NCBI RefSeq assembly: GCF_016741785.1
Contig: NZ_JAERRL010000008.1
Location: forward strand, 1-64,000
Origin: Streptomyces sp. 7-21
GTDB taxonomy: Bacteria; Actinomycetota; Actinomycetes; Streptomycetales; Streptomycetaceae
Length of the DNA: 64,000 nt
Reading direction: 5' to 3'
The notes beneath the pieces are model-generated. The model had not been told where the DNA came from. It was given only the letters and a program-made list of their open reading frames with translations, and made no database searches. This document shows positions 50,689-63,652 of the stretch, piece after piece. Each line of letters starts with the position of its first letter. Position 1 is the stretch's first letter. Both the position numbers and the translations under genes were made by a program.

Positions 50689-51624
50689 TCAGCGGCCCGG
50701 CAGCGGCGGCAGGCCCGTGGTGCTCATCGTCAGGGAGTAGATCCGCGTCGTGGCCGCGATGAAGAGGCGGTTGCGGCGCGGGCCGCCGAAGCGGATGTTG
50801 GCGACCACGCCGGGCACGACGATCCGGCCCAGCAGGGTGCCGTCCGGGTCATAGCAGTGCACGCCGTCGGCCAGCGCGGCGGCCCAGAGCCGGCCCGCCG
50901 AGTCGAGGCGGATGTTGTCGAACCGCCCGTTGACGGCGTCCCGGCAGGTCGCGAAGACCCGGTCGCCGGTGAGGGTGCCGTCCTCGCGCACGGTGAAGAC
51001 GCGGATGTGGCCGGCGCGGCTGTCGGAGACGTACAGCCGGGACTCGTCGGCGGAGAACACCAGGCCGTTCGGTCCCTGGAAGCCGTCGGCCACGCGGCGG
51101 ACCTCCCCGGTGACCGGGTCGGCCCGGTACACATCGCACGAGCCGATCTCGCTCTCCGCCCGGTGGCCCTCGTAGTCGCTGATGATGCCGTAGTCCGGGT
51201 CGGAGAACCACACGGCGCCGTCGGAGGTGACCGCCGCGTCGTTCGGGCTGTTGAGCCGCTTGCCCTGGTACCGGTCGGCGATCACGGTGATCGAGCCGTC
51301 GTGTTCGGTGCGGGTGACGCGGCGGTTGCCCTGCTCGCAGGTGATCAGGCGCCCCTGGCCGTCGAGCGTGTTGCCGTTGGGGAAGCCCGCCCGCTCGCGG
51401 AAGACCCCCACCTGGCCGGTGGTCTCGTCCCAGCGCATCAGCCGGTCGGCGGGGATGTCGCTCCACAGCAGGTACCGGCCGGCGGGCACGTACAGCGGGC
51501 CCTCGGCCCAGCGGCTGCCCTCGTGGAGGAGTTCCAGTTCCCGGTCGCCCGCGTCGCAGGGTGCGTGACGCGTGCGGTCGCTGAACCGCTCGTCGAAGAC
51601 CTCGTATACGTCGTGGCGCCTCAT
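50689..51624 (-). CDS. SMP-30/gluconolactonase-family lactonase
   Basis: A 311-aa six-bladed beta-propeller hydrolase. Metal/active-site segments: SRWAEGPLYVP (Glu41), GFPNGNTLDGQGRL, KRLNSPNDAAVTSDGAVWFSD, QGPNGLVFSADESRLYVSDS. Relatives hydrolyse sugar lactones or other lactones with Ca2+ or Zn2+. Cytoplasmic; no signal peptide. It is divergent from the first P450 gene across 162 bp, so they may share regulation. Confidence 0.9.
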   Translation of the reverse strand: MRRHDVYEVFDERFSDRTRHAPCDAGDRELELLHEGSRWAEGPLYVPAGRYLLWSDIPADRLMRWDETTGQVGVFRERAGFPNGNTLDGQGRLITCEQGNRRVTRTEHDGSITVIADRYQGKRLNSPNDAAVTSDGAVWFSDPDYGIISDYEGHRAESEIGSCDVYRADPVTGEVRRVADGFQGPNGLVFSADESRLYVSDSRAGHIRVFTVREDGTLTGDRVFATCRDAVNGRFDNIRLDSAGRLWAAALADGVHCYDPDGTLLGRIVVPGVVANIRFGGPRRNRLFIAATTRIYSLTMSTTGLPPLPGR

Positions 51625-51786
51625 GAGCGCCCAGTGGACAGCAGGGCACGGGGCGGGTCAAGCCCTGGGCGGCGCGGCGCGGGCCTATGACGGAGGCAAC
51701 TCTTTGCCACCAAACCGATTATCTGAGTGCACGCCTTGGGAAAGAGGTTGAACGTCGCACCGCAAACAGCGCTCACAGGAGAGCAC

Positions 51787-53097
51787 ATGACGTCTCATCA
51801 GCCACAGCTGACTCCTACCGGCTGTCCCGTTTCCCACAGAGCGGCGACCTTCGACTTCTTCCAGGGCCCCTATCAGGAGGACCCGGCGGTGTCCCTGGCG
51901 TGGGCACGCCGCGAGGAGCCGGTCTTCTACAGCCCGCAGCTGGACTACTGGATCGTTACCCGGTACGAGGACGTCAAACAGATCTTCAAGGACACGGAGA
52001 CCTTCTCGGCGCGTATCGCCCTCGACCAGCTCGTGCCGCTGCGCGAGGAAGCCGTGCAGATCCTCGCGCACTACGGGTTCAACGCGGGGAAGTCCCTGGC
52101 CAACGAGGACCCGCCGAAGCACCCAGTGCGACGGGCCGCCCACCAGGAGCCGTTCAAGGCCAAGCAGGTGGAGCGGCTGGTGCCCCGCATCCGCGAGGTC
52201 GTCACCCACTGCATCGACCGCTTCGTCCGCGCCGGCAAGGCCGACCTGGTCGCGGGTCTCTTCCACGAGGCGCCGAACACCATCGCGCTCATCTTCATGG
52301 GCGTGCCGGACGAGGACATCCAGGTCTGCCGCCGGTTCAGCATGGAGCAGACGATCTTCACCTGGGGCCGCCCTGACCTGGAGGAGCAGAAGCGCGTCGC
52401 CACCGGCATGGGCCAGTACTGGCAGTTCGCCGGCGGGCTCGTCGAGAAGCTGAAGCGGACGCTGACGGACGACACCCCCGGCTGGCTGCCGCACCTGATC
52501 CGCGCGCAGCGCCGGGACCCGTCGCTGTTCAGCGACAACGACCTCCAGACCACCGCCATGTCCGGGCTGGTCGCGGCGCACGAGACCACGACCAATGCCA
52601 GCGGCAACGCCCTGCGCGCGCTGCTGGAGCACCGCGAGGTGTGGGAGCGGATATGCCGCGAGCCCGAGGCGATCCCGAAGGCCGTCGAGGAGTCGCTGCG
52701 GTACAGCAGCTCGGTGGTGTCGTGGCGCCGCCAGGCGCGCAAGGACACGGTGATCGGCGGCGTGCGCGTGCCCGCGGGCGCCAAGCTGCTGCTGATGACC
52801 GCCTCCGCCAACCACGACGACGCCGTGTTCGACGACCCGGACGCGTTCGACATCGACCGGGACAACGCCAACCGGCACCTGTCGTTCGGCTTCGGCCCGC
52901 ACATCTGCATGGGCGCCACGCTCGCCCGCCTGGAGATGCGGATCTTCCTGGAGGAGCTGACGCGGCGGCTGCCGCACATGCGGCTGGTCGAGGGGCAGAC
53001 GTTCTCCTACCTGCCGAACACCTCGTTCCGCGGCCCCAGGGAGCTGTGGGTGGAGTGGGACCCGGCGGCCAACCCGGTGCCCGCCGACCGGCCCTGA
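51787..53097 (+). CDS. Cytochrome P450 (canonical)
   Basis: A 436-aa soluble class I P450. I-helix [18 protein letters not shown] contains the oxygen-activating (A/G)-x-x-T-T pattern. The K-helix is VEESLRY (EXXR intact), then [10 protein letters not shown] and the haem loop [15 protein letters not shown] with Cys374. Start at ATG 51787 behind CAGGAG; a longer frame from 51727 lacks an RBS. No ferredoxin gene is adjacent, so it must borrow redox partners. Substrate unknown. Confidence 0.93.
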   Translation: MTSHQPQLTPTGCPVSHRAATFDFFQGPYQEDPAVSLAWARREEPVFYSPQLDYWIVTRYEDVKQIFKDTETFSARIALDQLVPLREEAVQILAHYGFNAGKSLANEDPPKHPVRRAAHQEPFKAKQVERLVPRIREVVTHCIDRFVRAGKADLVAGLFHEAPNTIALIFMGVPDEDIQVCRRFSMEQTIFTWGRPDLEEQKRVATGMGQYWQFAGGLVEKLKRTLTDDTPGWLPHLIRAQRRDPSLFSDNDLQTTAMSGLVAAHETTTNASGNALRALLEHREVWERICREPEAIPKAVEESLRYSSSVVSWRRQARKDTVIGGVRVPAGAKLLLMTASANHDDAVFDDPDAFDIDRDNANRHLSFGFGPHICMGATLARLEMRIFLEELTRRLPHMRLVEGQTFSYLPNTSFRGPRELWVEWDPAANPVPADRP

Positions 53098-53132
53098 CGG
53101 CGGCGGGGCGGCCCCCCGCCCCGCCCGTTCCG

Positions 53133-53157
53133 GGCATCGCGCGGGCGACGCGATGCC
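53133..53157. terminator. Hairpin between convergent P450 genes
   Basis: GGCATCGCG-CGGGCGA-CGCGATGCC, a perfect 9-bp stem, followed by TTCCCGG, placed between the two P450 stop codons. Confidence 0.6.
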
Positions 53158-53215
53158 TTCCCGGTGCCGGGTACGGGCGGGGCGGGGGTACAGCGCAGGC
53201 CGCCGGGCCGCGCGG

Positions 53216-54649
53216 TCAGTTGCGCGGGTTGGCGCCGCCGCGGAGCGACGCGAGGAAGCGCCACAGCCGGGACCGCGGCCGCTGCTGCGGCTGCGCCGGG
53301 CTCTCCGGCTCGCCGCCGCCGGGCTCGGCCGCCGGCGCCGGGGTGACGGGCGTGCTGAGGTCGGGCCGCGCGCCGGGCGGCAGCTGCCGCATCGTGTACT
53401 TCACGGGGAACGACTTCAGGCCGCGGATGTAGGACGACGAGCGCCACGGCAACTGGTCGACCGGCAGGCCCAGTTCCAGGTCGCAGCGCTCGAAGAGGCG
53501 GCTGACCGCCGTGGTCGACACCATCTCGGCGAGGTCCCGGCTCGGGCACTGGTGCGGGCCCGCGCCCCACGCCAGGTGCGCCCGGGTGCTCATGACGGAG
53601 TCGTCGTTCAGCGCCTTGGCGAACATCGGGTCGCCGTGGGCGGCGGCGACCGAGGGCATCACGACGTCCCCGGCGGCGATGTGGAAGTCGCCCAGCACCA
53701 CGTCGGACACCGGGTACCGCAGCGCCAGGTTGCGCCACGGCGGCGAGGCGATGTGCACGCGGTTGACCAGCTCGTGGAACGTGCCGACCGAAAGGCTCGC
53801 CTGAGCGCGGGTGTTGCCGGTCAGCACCTCCAGCACGGTGTGCGTGATCGACTGCGTGATGTGGTCGGAGTAGATCAGCATGGCGTACAGCTCCAGGCCG
53901 ATCTGCTCGTCCGACAGGTGCGGACCCGCCTCGATAAGCCGGCTGGTCAGGTCGTCGCCCGGGTTCTTCCGCTTGTACGCGGCGAGCTGGGACGTCGCCG
54001 TGTTCAGCCGCCCGATGGCCTCGGCCGCGTCGGGGCCCGAGTCCATCATCCGCCAGGCGTCCATGAAGATGTCGTCCGTCTGCTCGACGGGGAAGCCGAA
54101 CAGCCGGTTGATCACCAGCAGCGGGAGCGGCCGGGCGAACTCCGCGCTCAGGTCGGCCCAGCCGGTGGTGCCGCCGTCGGCGAAGAAGGTGATCAGCTCG
54201 TCGGTCTGCCGCGCCACCGCCGCCTCCAGCTCGGCGGCCTGCGGCTGCCCCGGGTCCTGGTAGGGCCGCAGCGCGGCCTCGATCGCGGCCCGCGACTCCT
54301 TGCGCTGCTGGTCGTCCTGGAGCAGCGTGTGGCTCACCTGGTACGCCGCCAGCATGGGCCAGTCCGGCGGCACCCGGCCCTCCTGGAGCGCCTTCCAGTG
54401 CTTGGGGTCCTTCTTCCACTGGTTCTCGTTGCGCAGGACCTCCAGCACCTCCTGGTAGCCCAGCACCAGCCAGATCTTGAGGCCGTACAGGTCCACCGGC
54501 GCTACCGGGCCGTACTTGGCACGCAGCCGCTCGTAGACGAACGCGGGCCGCGTCTCGTAGTCCCGGGTCATCAGCGGCTCGACGTCCATCGTCTCCAGCC
54601 TCGGCGTAGCGGAGGCGGTTCGTGGGGACTCCGGCAGGTGCGATTCCAT
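53216..54649 (-). CDS. Cytochrome P450 of the CYP157-like type lacking EXXR
   Basis: A 477-aa P450-fold protein. The haem loop is WGAGPHQCPSRDLAE with Cys368. The K-helix position reads ELVNR (Glu293 to Arg297), so the normally invariant EXXR is absent. The I-helix has YSDHITQSITH instead of AGxxT. This pair of oddities is known for the Streptomyces CYP157 family, often encoded in conservon operons beside CYP154; no conservon genes (histidine kinase, Roadblock, DUF742, GTPase) are present here. The C-terminal 60 residues are a Pro/Gln/Arg-rich tail. ATG behind AAGGAGAAG. Catalytic ability uncertain. Confidence 0.85.
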   Translation of the reverse strand: MESHLPESPRTASATPRLETMDVEPLMTRDYETRPAFVYERLRAKYGPVAPVDLYGLKIWLVLGYQEVLEVLRNENQWKKDPKHWKALQEGRVPPDWPMLAAYQVSHTLLQDDQQRKESRAAIEAALRPYQDPGQPQAAELEAAVARQTDELITFFADGGTTGWADLSAEFARPLPLLVINRLFGFPVEQTDDIFMDAWRMMDSGPDAAEAIGRLNTATSQLAAYKRKNPGDDLTSRLIEAGPHLSDEQIGLELYAMLIYSDHITQSITHTVLEVLTGNTRAQASLSVGTFHELVNRVHIASPPWRNLALRYPVSDVVLGDFHIAAGDVVMPSVAAAHGDPMFAKALNDDSVMSTRAHLAWGAGPHQCPSRDLAEMVSTTAVSRLFERCDLELGLPVDQLPWRSSSYIRGLKSFPVKYTMRQLPPGARPDLSTPVTPAPAAEPGGGEPESPAQPQQRPRSRLWRFLASLRGGANPRN

Positions 54650-54879
54650 GAGATGTCTTCTCCTTGCGCGGGGCTCCGCGCGGAACGGTCTCGTGATGCA
54701 CGTTCAGTTGTGCGACGAGGGTGGCTCGTTCGCGCGGGCAGCCTAAACGCCCGTGCCCCGGTGCGAACAGTCGCAACCCGGCCTCCCGCGCTCCCCGCGC
54801 CCGCGCCCCGTAGCGGTCGGTGACGCCGTGCCCCCGGGGTGTGAGGAACGCCCGGCGCGGTGTGGGAAGATGCGGTTTG

Positions 54880-58002
<3,123 letters not shown>

Positions 58003-58043
58003 CGGCTGCGGCGGCAGCGCACAGCGCGATGCGGGCGCGGGCG

Positions 58044-59162
58044 TCAGCCGCGCGGGTAGCGCTCCAGCCAGACCCGGGCCGAGTCGCCCGGCCCGTGCAG
58101 CGCGGGGCCCTGCGTCATCTCCATCGCGAAGTCGTCGGCCAGCTCCAGGATGGCGGCGCGGCCCTCCAGCTCGGCCAGCCAGGCGGGCGGCAGCGCCGTC
58201 TCGCCGTGGAGCGCGCCCAGCAGGTTGCCGCAGATGGAGCCCGTGGAGTCGGAGTCCCCGCCGTGGTTGACGGCCAGCAGCAGCCCGTGCCGCATGTCCT
58301 CGGCGACGAGCGCGCAGTACACGCCGATCGCCAGCGCCTCCTCCGCCGTCCAGCCCTCGCCCAGCGACTCGACCCGCTCCGGGCTCGGCATGCCCTGCCG
58401 CACGGCGCCGAGCGCCCGGCGCAGCGCGTCGGTCGTCTCCTCGTGCCCGGGCCGGGTCGCCAGCTGCGCCAGCGCCTTCTGCACGGCCGCGTCCAGCGAG
58501 TCGCCGCGCACCAGCGCGTGCACGATCGCCGCGAACGCCCCGGCGGCGAGCATGCCGGTGGGGTGGCCGTGCGTCTGGGCGGCACACTCGATGCCCAGCT
58601 GGAAGACGAGCTGCGGCTCCCAGCCGACGAGCAGCCCGAACGGCGCCGACCGCATCACCGTGCCGCAGCCCTTGGAGTCCGGGTTCTTCGGCCGCTCGAC
58701 CGTGCCCATCACGGCATCGGCCAGGCCCGTCAGGCAGGCGCGGCCGGGAGAGCGCTGCGCGTAGAGCCACTCCTGCCTGGCCAGCCAGCCGTCGCCCGCG
58801 CGCCGCTCGTCAGGACCCCACTCGCGCTGAGTGGTGTACCAGCGGCGGTAGGCCTGGTGCACGTCGGTCGGCGGATGCCACGCCCCGGTGTCGCGGCGGA
58901 CGTGCGCCCGTATCAGGCCGTCCACGGTGAACAGCGTCATCTGCGTGTCGTCCGTGACGGCGCCGCGCCTGCCGTACGCCGGGGCGTAGTCGGTGAGCCC
59001 CTCGGGGCCGTGCTGCTCGCGTATCTCGGACAGCGACTGGAACTCCACGGGGGCGCCCAGCGCGTCGCCGATGGCGCCGCCGAGCAGGCAGCCGCGCACC
59101 CGGGACCGGAAGTCCTGCTGCTCCGCGCGCCCCCACAGGGCGCCGCCCACCGGCGACGTCAT
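58044..59162 (-). CDS. ADP-ribosylglycohydrolase (DraG/ARH-like)
   Basis: A 372-aa dinuclear-metal hydrolase removing ADP-ribose from proteins or other acceptors. Motifs: [20 protein letters not shown] at the N-terminus, [17 protein letters not shown] (first metal aspartates), [32 protein letters not shown] and [19 protein letters not shown] (second metal site). The ATG overlaps the fbiC stop (ATGA), with GGAGG upstream inside fbiC, so the two genes are co-expressed. Target unknown. Confidence 0.9.
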   Translation of the reverse strand: MTSPVGGALWGRAEQQDFRSRVRGCLLGGAIGDALGAPVEFQSLSEIREQHGPEGLTDYAPAYGRRGAVTDDTQMTLFTVDGLIRAHVRRDTGAWHPPTDVHQAYRRWYTTQREWGPDERRAGDGWLARQEWLYAQRSPGRACLTGLADAVMGTVERPKNPDSKGCGTVMRSAPFGLLVGWEPQLVFQLGIECAAQTHGHPTGMLAAGAFAAIVHALVRGDSLDAAVQKALAQLATRPGHEETTDALRRALGAVRQGMPSPERVESLGEGWTAEEALAIGVYCALVAEDMRHGLLLAVNHGGDSDSTGSICGNLLGALHGETALPPAWLAELEGRAAILELADDFAMEMTQGPALHGPGDSARVWLERYPRG

Positions 59163-61786
59163 CCCCGCACCTCCGCCAGCGGCAGCAGACCGGGCAGGTG
59201 GCCGTCGGCGGCCAGGGCGGTGCGCTCCCGCTCCTCGGGCACGTGCCCGTAGTCGGTCGTCCGCAGCCGCGAGGGGCGGCCCGCGGCGTCGGCGATGGCC
59301 CGCAGGTCGGCGACGGAACGGTAAGAGCCGTAGGTGGAGCCGGCCATGCGGGAGATGGTCTCCTCCATCAGCGTGCCTCCCAGATCGTTGGCGCCGGAGC
59401 GGAGCATCTCGGCGGCTCCCTCCGTGCCGAGCTTGACCCAGCTCGTCTGGATGTGGGGGATGTGGGGGTGGAGCAGGAGGCGGGCCATGGCGGTGACGGC
59501 CCGGTTGTCGCGGTGGCTCGGTCCCGGCCGGGCGATCCCGGCGAGGTAGACCGGCGCGTTGGTGTGGACGAACGGCAGGGTGACGAACTCGGTGAACCCC
59601 GCAACGCCCTTCTCCTTGTTGGCCCGCTGGATGCGGGCGAGCGTGCGCAGGTGGGCCACCCAGTGGCGGGGCTCGTCCACGTGCCCGTACATCATCGTCG
59701 ACGAGGAGCGGATGCCTAGCTCGTGCGCGGTGGTGATGACCTCTTCCCAGGTGCTGGCCGGCAGCTTGCCCTTGGTGAGGATCCAGCGCACCTCGTCGTC
59801 GAGGATCTCGGCGGCGGTGCCGGGAATGGTGTCGAGACCGGCCTCGCGCGCGGCGGTCAGCCACTCGCGGACCGGCATGCCGGTGCGCGCGGCGCCGTTG
59901 ACGATCTCCATCGGGGAGAACGCGTGGACGTGCATCCCGGGGACCCGCTCCTTGACGGCGCGGACGATGTCGAAGTAGGCGGTGCCGGGCAGGTCCGGGT
60001 GGATGCCGCCCTGCATGCACACCTCGACGGCGCCGGCCTGCCACGCCTGCGCGGCGCGGTCGGCGACCTGCTCCAGCGAGAGGGTGTAGGCGTCGGCATC
60101 GGTGCGGCGCTGCGCGAAGGCGCAGAAACGGCAGCCGGTGTAGCAGACGTTGGTGAAGTTGATGTTCCGCGTGACGATGAACGTGACCTCGTCGCCCACG
60201 ACGTCGCGCCGCAGGTCGTCGGCGATGCGGCACAGCGCGTCGAGCGCGGGCCCGTCGGCGGTCATCAGGGCCAGCGCCTGGTCGTCGGTCAGCCGCGTCG
60301 GGTCGTCGGCGGCGACGCTCAGCGCCTCACGGACCTCGGTGTCCAGCCGGGTCACGCCGGAACCGGCCTGCGCGGCGGCCAGTTCGCGCAGCGCGTCCCA
60401 GTCGCCGTAGACCTCGTCGAAGTCGTCGCGCCGGTCGGCGGTGCGGCCCTCGGTGTCGATAGTGCGGTGCAGGTCGGTCCTGCCGGTGCCGGCGCCGGTG
60501 GCGGTGAGCGGCTGGTCCGGCTCCTGCCAGGGCAGGCCGCGCGGCATGGCGCCGGCGCGCGCCAGGCCGGTGTCCGGGTCCGCGAGCGCCGTGACGTGCG
60601 GCCGCAGCCGGGGGTCGAGCCACGGCTCGCCGCGCCGCAGGAACTCCGGGTAGATGGTGAGCCGTTCGGCGAGGGTGAACCCGGCGGCGGCGGTGTGCGC
60701 GGCGAGGCGGTCGATGTGCGGCCAGGGCCGCTCGGGGTTGACGTGGTCGGGCGTGAGCGGGGATACGCCGCCCCAGTCGTCGATGCCGGCGGCGATCAGG
60801 CGGGCGACGTCGCCGCGTTCGTCGTCCAGCAGGTTCGGCGGGGCCTGGATGCGGGCGGACGGGCCGAGGATGATCCGGGCGACCGCGATGGTGGCGGCCA
60901 GCTCGTCCATCCCGGCGTCGGGCGCCGCGCGCATGGCCGTGCCGGGCTTGGCGCGGAAGTTCTGGATGATGACTTCCTGGATGCCGTGGTAGAGGCGGCT
61001 GACGCGGCGCAGCGCCAGCAGCGACTCGGCGCGCTCGGTGCAGTTCTCGCCGATGCCGACGAGGATGCCGGTGGTGAACGGCACGTTGGAGCGGCCCGCG
61101 TCCTCCAGCACGCGCAGGCGGACGGCGGGCTCCTTGTCGGGCGAGCCGTGGTGCGGCCCGCCGGGCTCGGACCACAGGCGGGTCGCGGTGGTCTCCAGCA
61201 TCATGCCCATGGACGGCGCGACCGGCTTGAGCCGCTGGAGGTCGGTCCACGTCAGCACGCCGGGGTTGAGGTGCGGCAGCAGCCCGGTCTCCTCCAGGAC
61301 CCGGATCGCCATGGCCCGCACGTAGTCCAGCGTGGAGGCGTAACCGGCGGCTTCCAGCCACTCGCGGGCCTCGGGCCAGCGGTCCTCGGGTTTGTCACCG
61401 AGGGTGAACAGGGCCTCCTTGCAGCCCATGCCGGCGCCCTGCCGGGCGATGGCGAGCACCTCGTCCGGGGAGAGGAACATGCCGTGGCCATCGCGCCGGA
61501 GCTTGCCCGGCACGGTCACGAACGTGCAGTAGTGGCACCGGTCCCGGCAGAGGCGGGTCAGCGGAATGAACACCTTCTTCGAATACGTGATCACTCCGGG
61601 CCGCCCGGCCTCCGCCAGCCCGGCGTCGCGCACCCGCGCCGCCGTGGCCGCCAGCTGCCGCAGGTCCTCGCCGCGCGCCTGAAGCAGCACCGCGGCCTCG
61701 GCGGCGTCCAGGGCGACCCCGTCGCGGGCCCGGCGCAGCGCGCGCCGCATGGCGTTGGCTGGCGGACCGTCCGTCGCAGAAGTCAT
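59159..61786 (-). CDS. fbiC: FO synthase FbiC (CofG-CofH fusion)
   Basis: Makes 7,8-didemethyl-8-hydroxy-5-deazariboflavin (FO), the chromophore of coenzyme F420, from tyrosine and a pyrimidine intermediate. An 875-aa fusion of two radical-SAM halves: the CofG-like half has CRDRCHYC (CxxxCxxC) and [17 protein letters not shown]; the CofH-like half has [17 protein letters not shown] and [14 protein letters not shown]. The start MTSATDGPP at 61786 is preferred. TATGCT 6 nt before it could be a -10 for a leaderless message. A longer frame to 62116 runs into the divergent gene's coding sequence. Confidence 0.94.
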   Translation of the reverse strand: MTSATDGPPANAMRRALRRARDGVALDAAEAAVLLQARGEDLRQLAATAARVRDAGLAEAGRPGVITYSKKVFIPLTRLCRDRCHYCTFVTVPGKLRRDGHGMFLSPDEVLAIARQGAGMGCKEALFTLGDKPEDRWPEAREWLEAAGYASTLDYVRAMAIRVLEETGLLPHLNPGVLTWTDLQRLKPVAPSMGMMLETTATRLWSEPGGPHHGSPDKEPAVRLRVLEDAGRSNVPFTTGILVGIGENCTERAESLLALRRVSRLYHGIQEVIIQNFRAKPGTAMRAAPDAGMDELAATIAVARIILGPSARIQAPPNLLDDERGDVARLIAAGIDDWGGVSPLTPDHVNPERPWPHIDRLAAHTAAAGFTLAERLTIYPEFLRRGEPWLDPRLRPHVTALADPDTGLARAGAMPRGLPWQEPDQPLTATGAGTGRTDLHRTIDTEGRTADRRDDFDEVYGDWDALRELAAAQAGSGVTRLDTEVREALSVAADDPTRLTDDQALALMTADGPALDALCRIADDLRRDVVGDEVTFIVTRNINFTNVCYTGCRFCAFAQRRTDADAYTLSLEQVADRAAQAWQAGAVEVCMQGGIHPDLPGTAYFDIVRAVKERVPGMHVHAFSPMEIVNGAARTGMPVREWLTAAREAGLDTIPGTAAEILDDEVRWILTKGKLPASTWEEVITTAHELGIRSSSTMMYGHVDEPRHWVAHLRTLARIQRANKEKGVAGFTEFVTLPFVHTNAPVYLAGIARPGPSHRDNRAVTAMARLLLHPHIPHIQTSWVKLGTEGAAEMLRSGANDLGGTLMEETISRMAGSTYGSYRSVADLRAIADAAGRPSRLRTTDYGHVPEERERTALAADGHLPGLLPLAEVRG

Positions 61787-61955
61787 GCCCCGAGCATAAG
61801 AGCGACCCCTCACGCCGGGATATGGGACGAGTCGGGCACGCCGACCGGCGTGTACTGGCCGCTCGGCGCGGTTTTCCCCGCCCCGGCACCCGACCATGTG
61901 ACGGTGGTCACATCGCAGCCGCCGATGCCGGGGACACACAAGGGAAGGAGCCGCG

Positions 61956-63506
61956 ATGGCGAGCGGAGAGGGGACAGGGGCCATGAGCAGGCGCGACGCG
62001 CTGCGCCACGGCACCGCAGCGGGAAGCGGCGCGACGGCAGTCACGCTGGCACCCGTCGCGTTCGCCGCCGAGGCCGGCGCACCCGGCGGCGGGGACGGCC
62101 GCACCCGGACCCGCACGGTGCGCGGCCGCCTGGAGGCCGGCGCACCGGACTACCTGTACCTCCCGGTGCGGGTGCCGCGCGGGGTGCGGCGCGTGGACGT
62201 CGCCTACACGTACGACCGGCCCGGCGTCCCCGCGGGCACGCCGGGGAACGCGCTGGACATCGGCCTGTTCGACGAGCGCGGCACCGGCGAGCCGGGGGAC
62301 GGCTTCCGGGGCTGGTCGGGCGGGGCACGCAGCTCGTTCTTTGTCAGCGCCGAGGAGGCCACGCCCGGATACCTGCCGGGGCCCGTCAACCCGGGCACGT
62401 GGCACGTCGTCCTCGGCCCGTACACGATCGCCCCTCAGGGCATGGAGTACGAGGTCACCCTCACCCTCACCTACGGGCGCCCCGGCCGCACTCCCGCGCC
62501 GGTGTACCCGCCCGAGCGCGTCGCGGGCAGAGGGCGCGCCTGGTACCGGGGCGACTGCCACCTGCACACCGTGCACTCCGACGGGCTGTGCACCCCGGCC
62601 GAGGTCGCGGCGGCCGCGCGGGCGGCCGGCCTGGACTTCCTGGCGTCCACGGACCACAACACCACGTCGGCGCACGGCGCGTGGCAGGGCCTGTGGGGCG
62701 ACGGCCTGCTGGTCCTGTGCGGCGAGGAGGTCACCACCCGCAACGGCCACTACCTGGCGCTGGGCACCGACCCGGGGACGTTCATCGACTGGCGGTACCG
62801 CGCCCGCGACGGCGCGTTCGCCCGGTACGCCCGCCGCATCCGCCGCGCGGGCGGCCTGGTGGTGCCCGCCCATCCGCACTGCCCGTTCGTGGGCTGCCAG
62901 TGGAAGGCGGGTTTCGAGGAGGCCGACGCCGTCGAGCTGTGGAACGGCCCGTGGACGGCGGATGACGAACTGTCGCTGGCCACCTGGGACGCCGCGCTCA
63001 GCGGCACGGGGCGGTGGCTGCCGGCCATGGGCAACAGCGACGCCCACCGGGAGCCGCAGGTCGTGGGCCTGCCCCAGACCGTGGTGCTGGCGGACGACCT
63101 CAGCCGTCCCGCGATTCTGGCGGGCCTGGCGGCGGGCCGCAGCTACCTCGCCGAGTCCTCGGCTGTCGCGGTGTCACTGACCGTCAGCGACGAGCGGGGG
63201 GCGCACGCCACCATCGGCGAGCGGCTGCACACGGACCCCGGCGCGCGGGTGACGGTGCGCTGCCACGTGACGGGGGCTCCGGAGAACGGTACGGTGCGGC
63301 TGCTCACCGATCAGGGTGAACTGCGCGTGGAGCCCGTGCCCAGCGGGGGCGCGGCACAGGTTGAGTGGGACACGACGGCCTCGCTCGCCTCCTACGTGCG
63401 CGCGGAGATCCGGCACGCGCCGGCGGACGGCGGCGCGTCCGGACTACCGGGCGCTATGGCAGCGATGACCAATCCGGTCTTCCTTGGGAGGGACGCGAGC
63501 CGATAG
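61956..63506 (+). CDS. Tat-exported CehA/McbA-type PHP metallohydrolase
   Basis: A 516-aa protein. The N-terminal [20 protein letters not shown] is a twin-arginine signal. Residues 55-190 form a beta domain. The PHP domain follows: [50 protein letters not shown] and [15 protein letters not shown]-terminal beta domain of about 130 residues completes it. CehA/McbA relatives hydrolyse carbaryl-like esters or phosphoesters; the real substrate is unknown. ATG 61956 behind GGGAAGGAG. Transcribed away from fbiC. Confidence 0.87.
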   Translation: MASGEGTGAMSRRDALRHGTAAGSGATAVTLAPVAFAAEAGAPGGGDGRTRTRTVRGRLEAGAPDYLYLPVRVPRGVRRVDVAYTYDRPGVPAGTPGNALDIGLFDERGTGEPGDGFRGWSGGARSSFFVSAEEATPGYLPGPVNPGTWHVVLGPYTIAPQGMEYEVTLTLTYGRPGRTPAPVYPPERVAGRGRAWYRGDCHLHTVHSDGLCTPAEVAAAARAAGLDFLASTDHNTTSAHGAWQGLWGDGLLVLCGEEVTTRNGHYLALGTDPGTFIDWRYRARDGAFARYARRIRRAGGLVVPAHPHCPFVGCQWKAGFEEADAVELWNGPWTADDELSLATWDAALSGTGRWLPAMGNSDAHREPQVVGLPQTVVLADDLSRPAILAGLAAGRSYLAESSAVAVSLTVSDERGAHATIGERLHTDPGARVTVRCHVTGAPENGTVRLLTDQGELRVEPVPSGGAAQVEWDTTASLASYVRAEIRHAPADGGASGLPGAMAAMTNPVFLGRDASR

Positions 63507-63652
63507 GCTGTAACGCTTTCGCCACGGGCTCCCACGGGCTCATCCCCATACCCTGGGCGGGGGCACACTGGCCGGAACCCGTCACGTGGTTACCCGCGCG
63601 ACGGCCGCCGTGCGGGCAGGAAGCGTCGGAAGCGGTACGGACAGAGGACGCC

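Noticed and set aside
48812..54649. A phenoxazinone or other natural-product gene cluster
   Set aside because: No NRPS, PKS, terpene or other core enzyme, carrier or dedicated regulator nearby.
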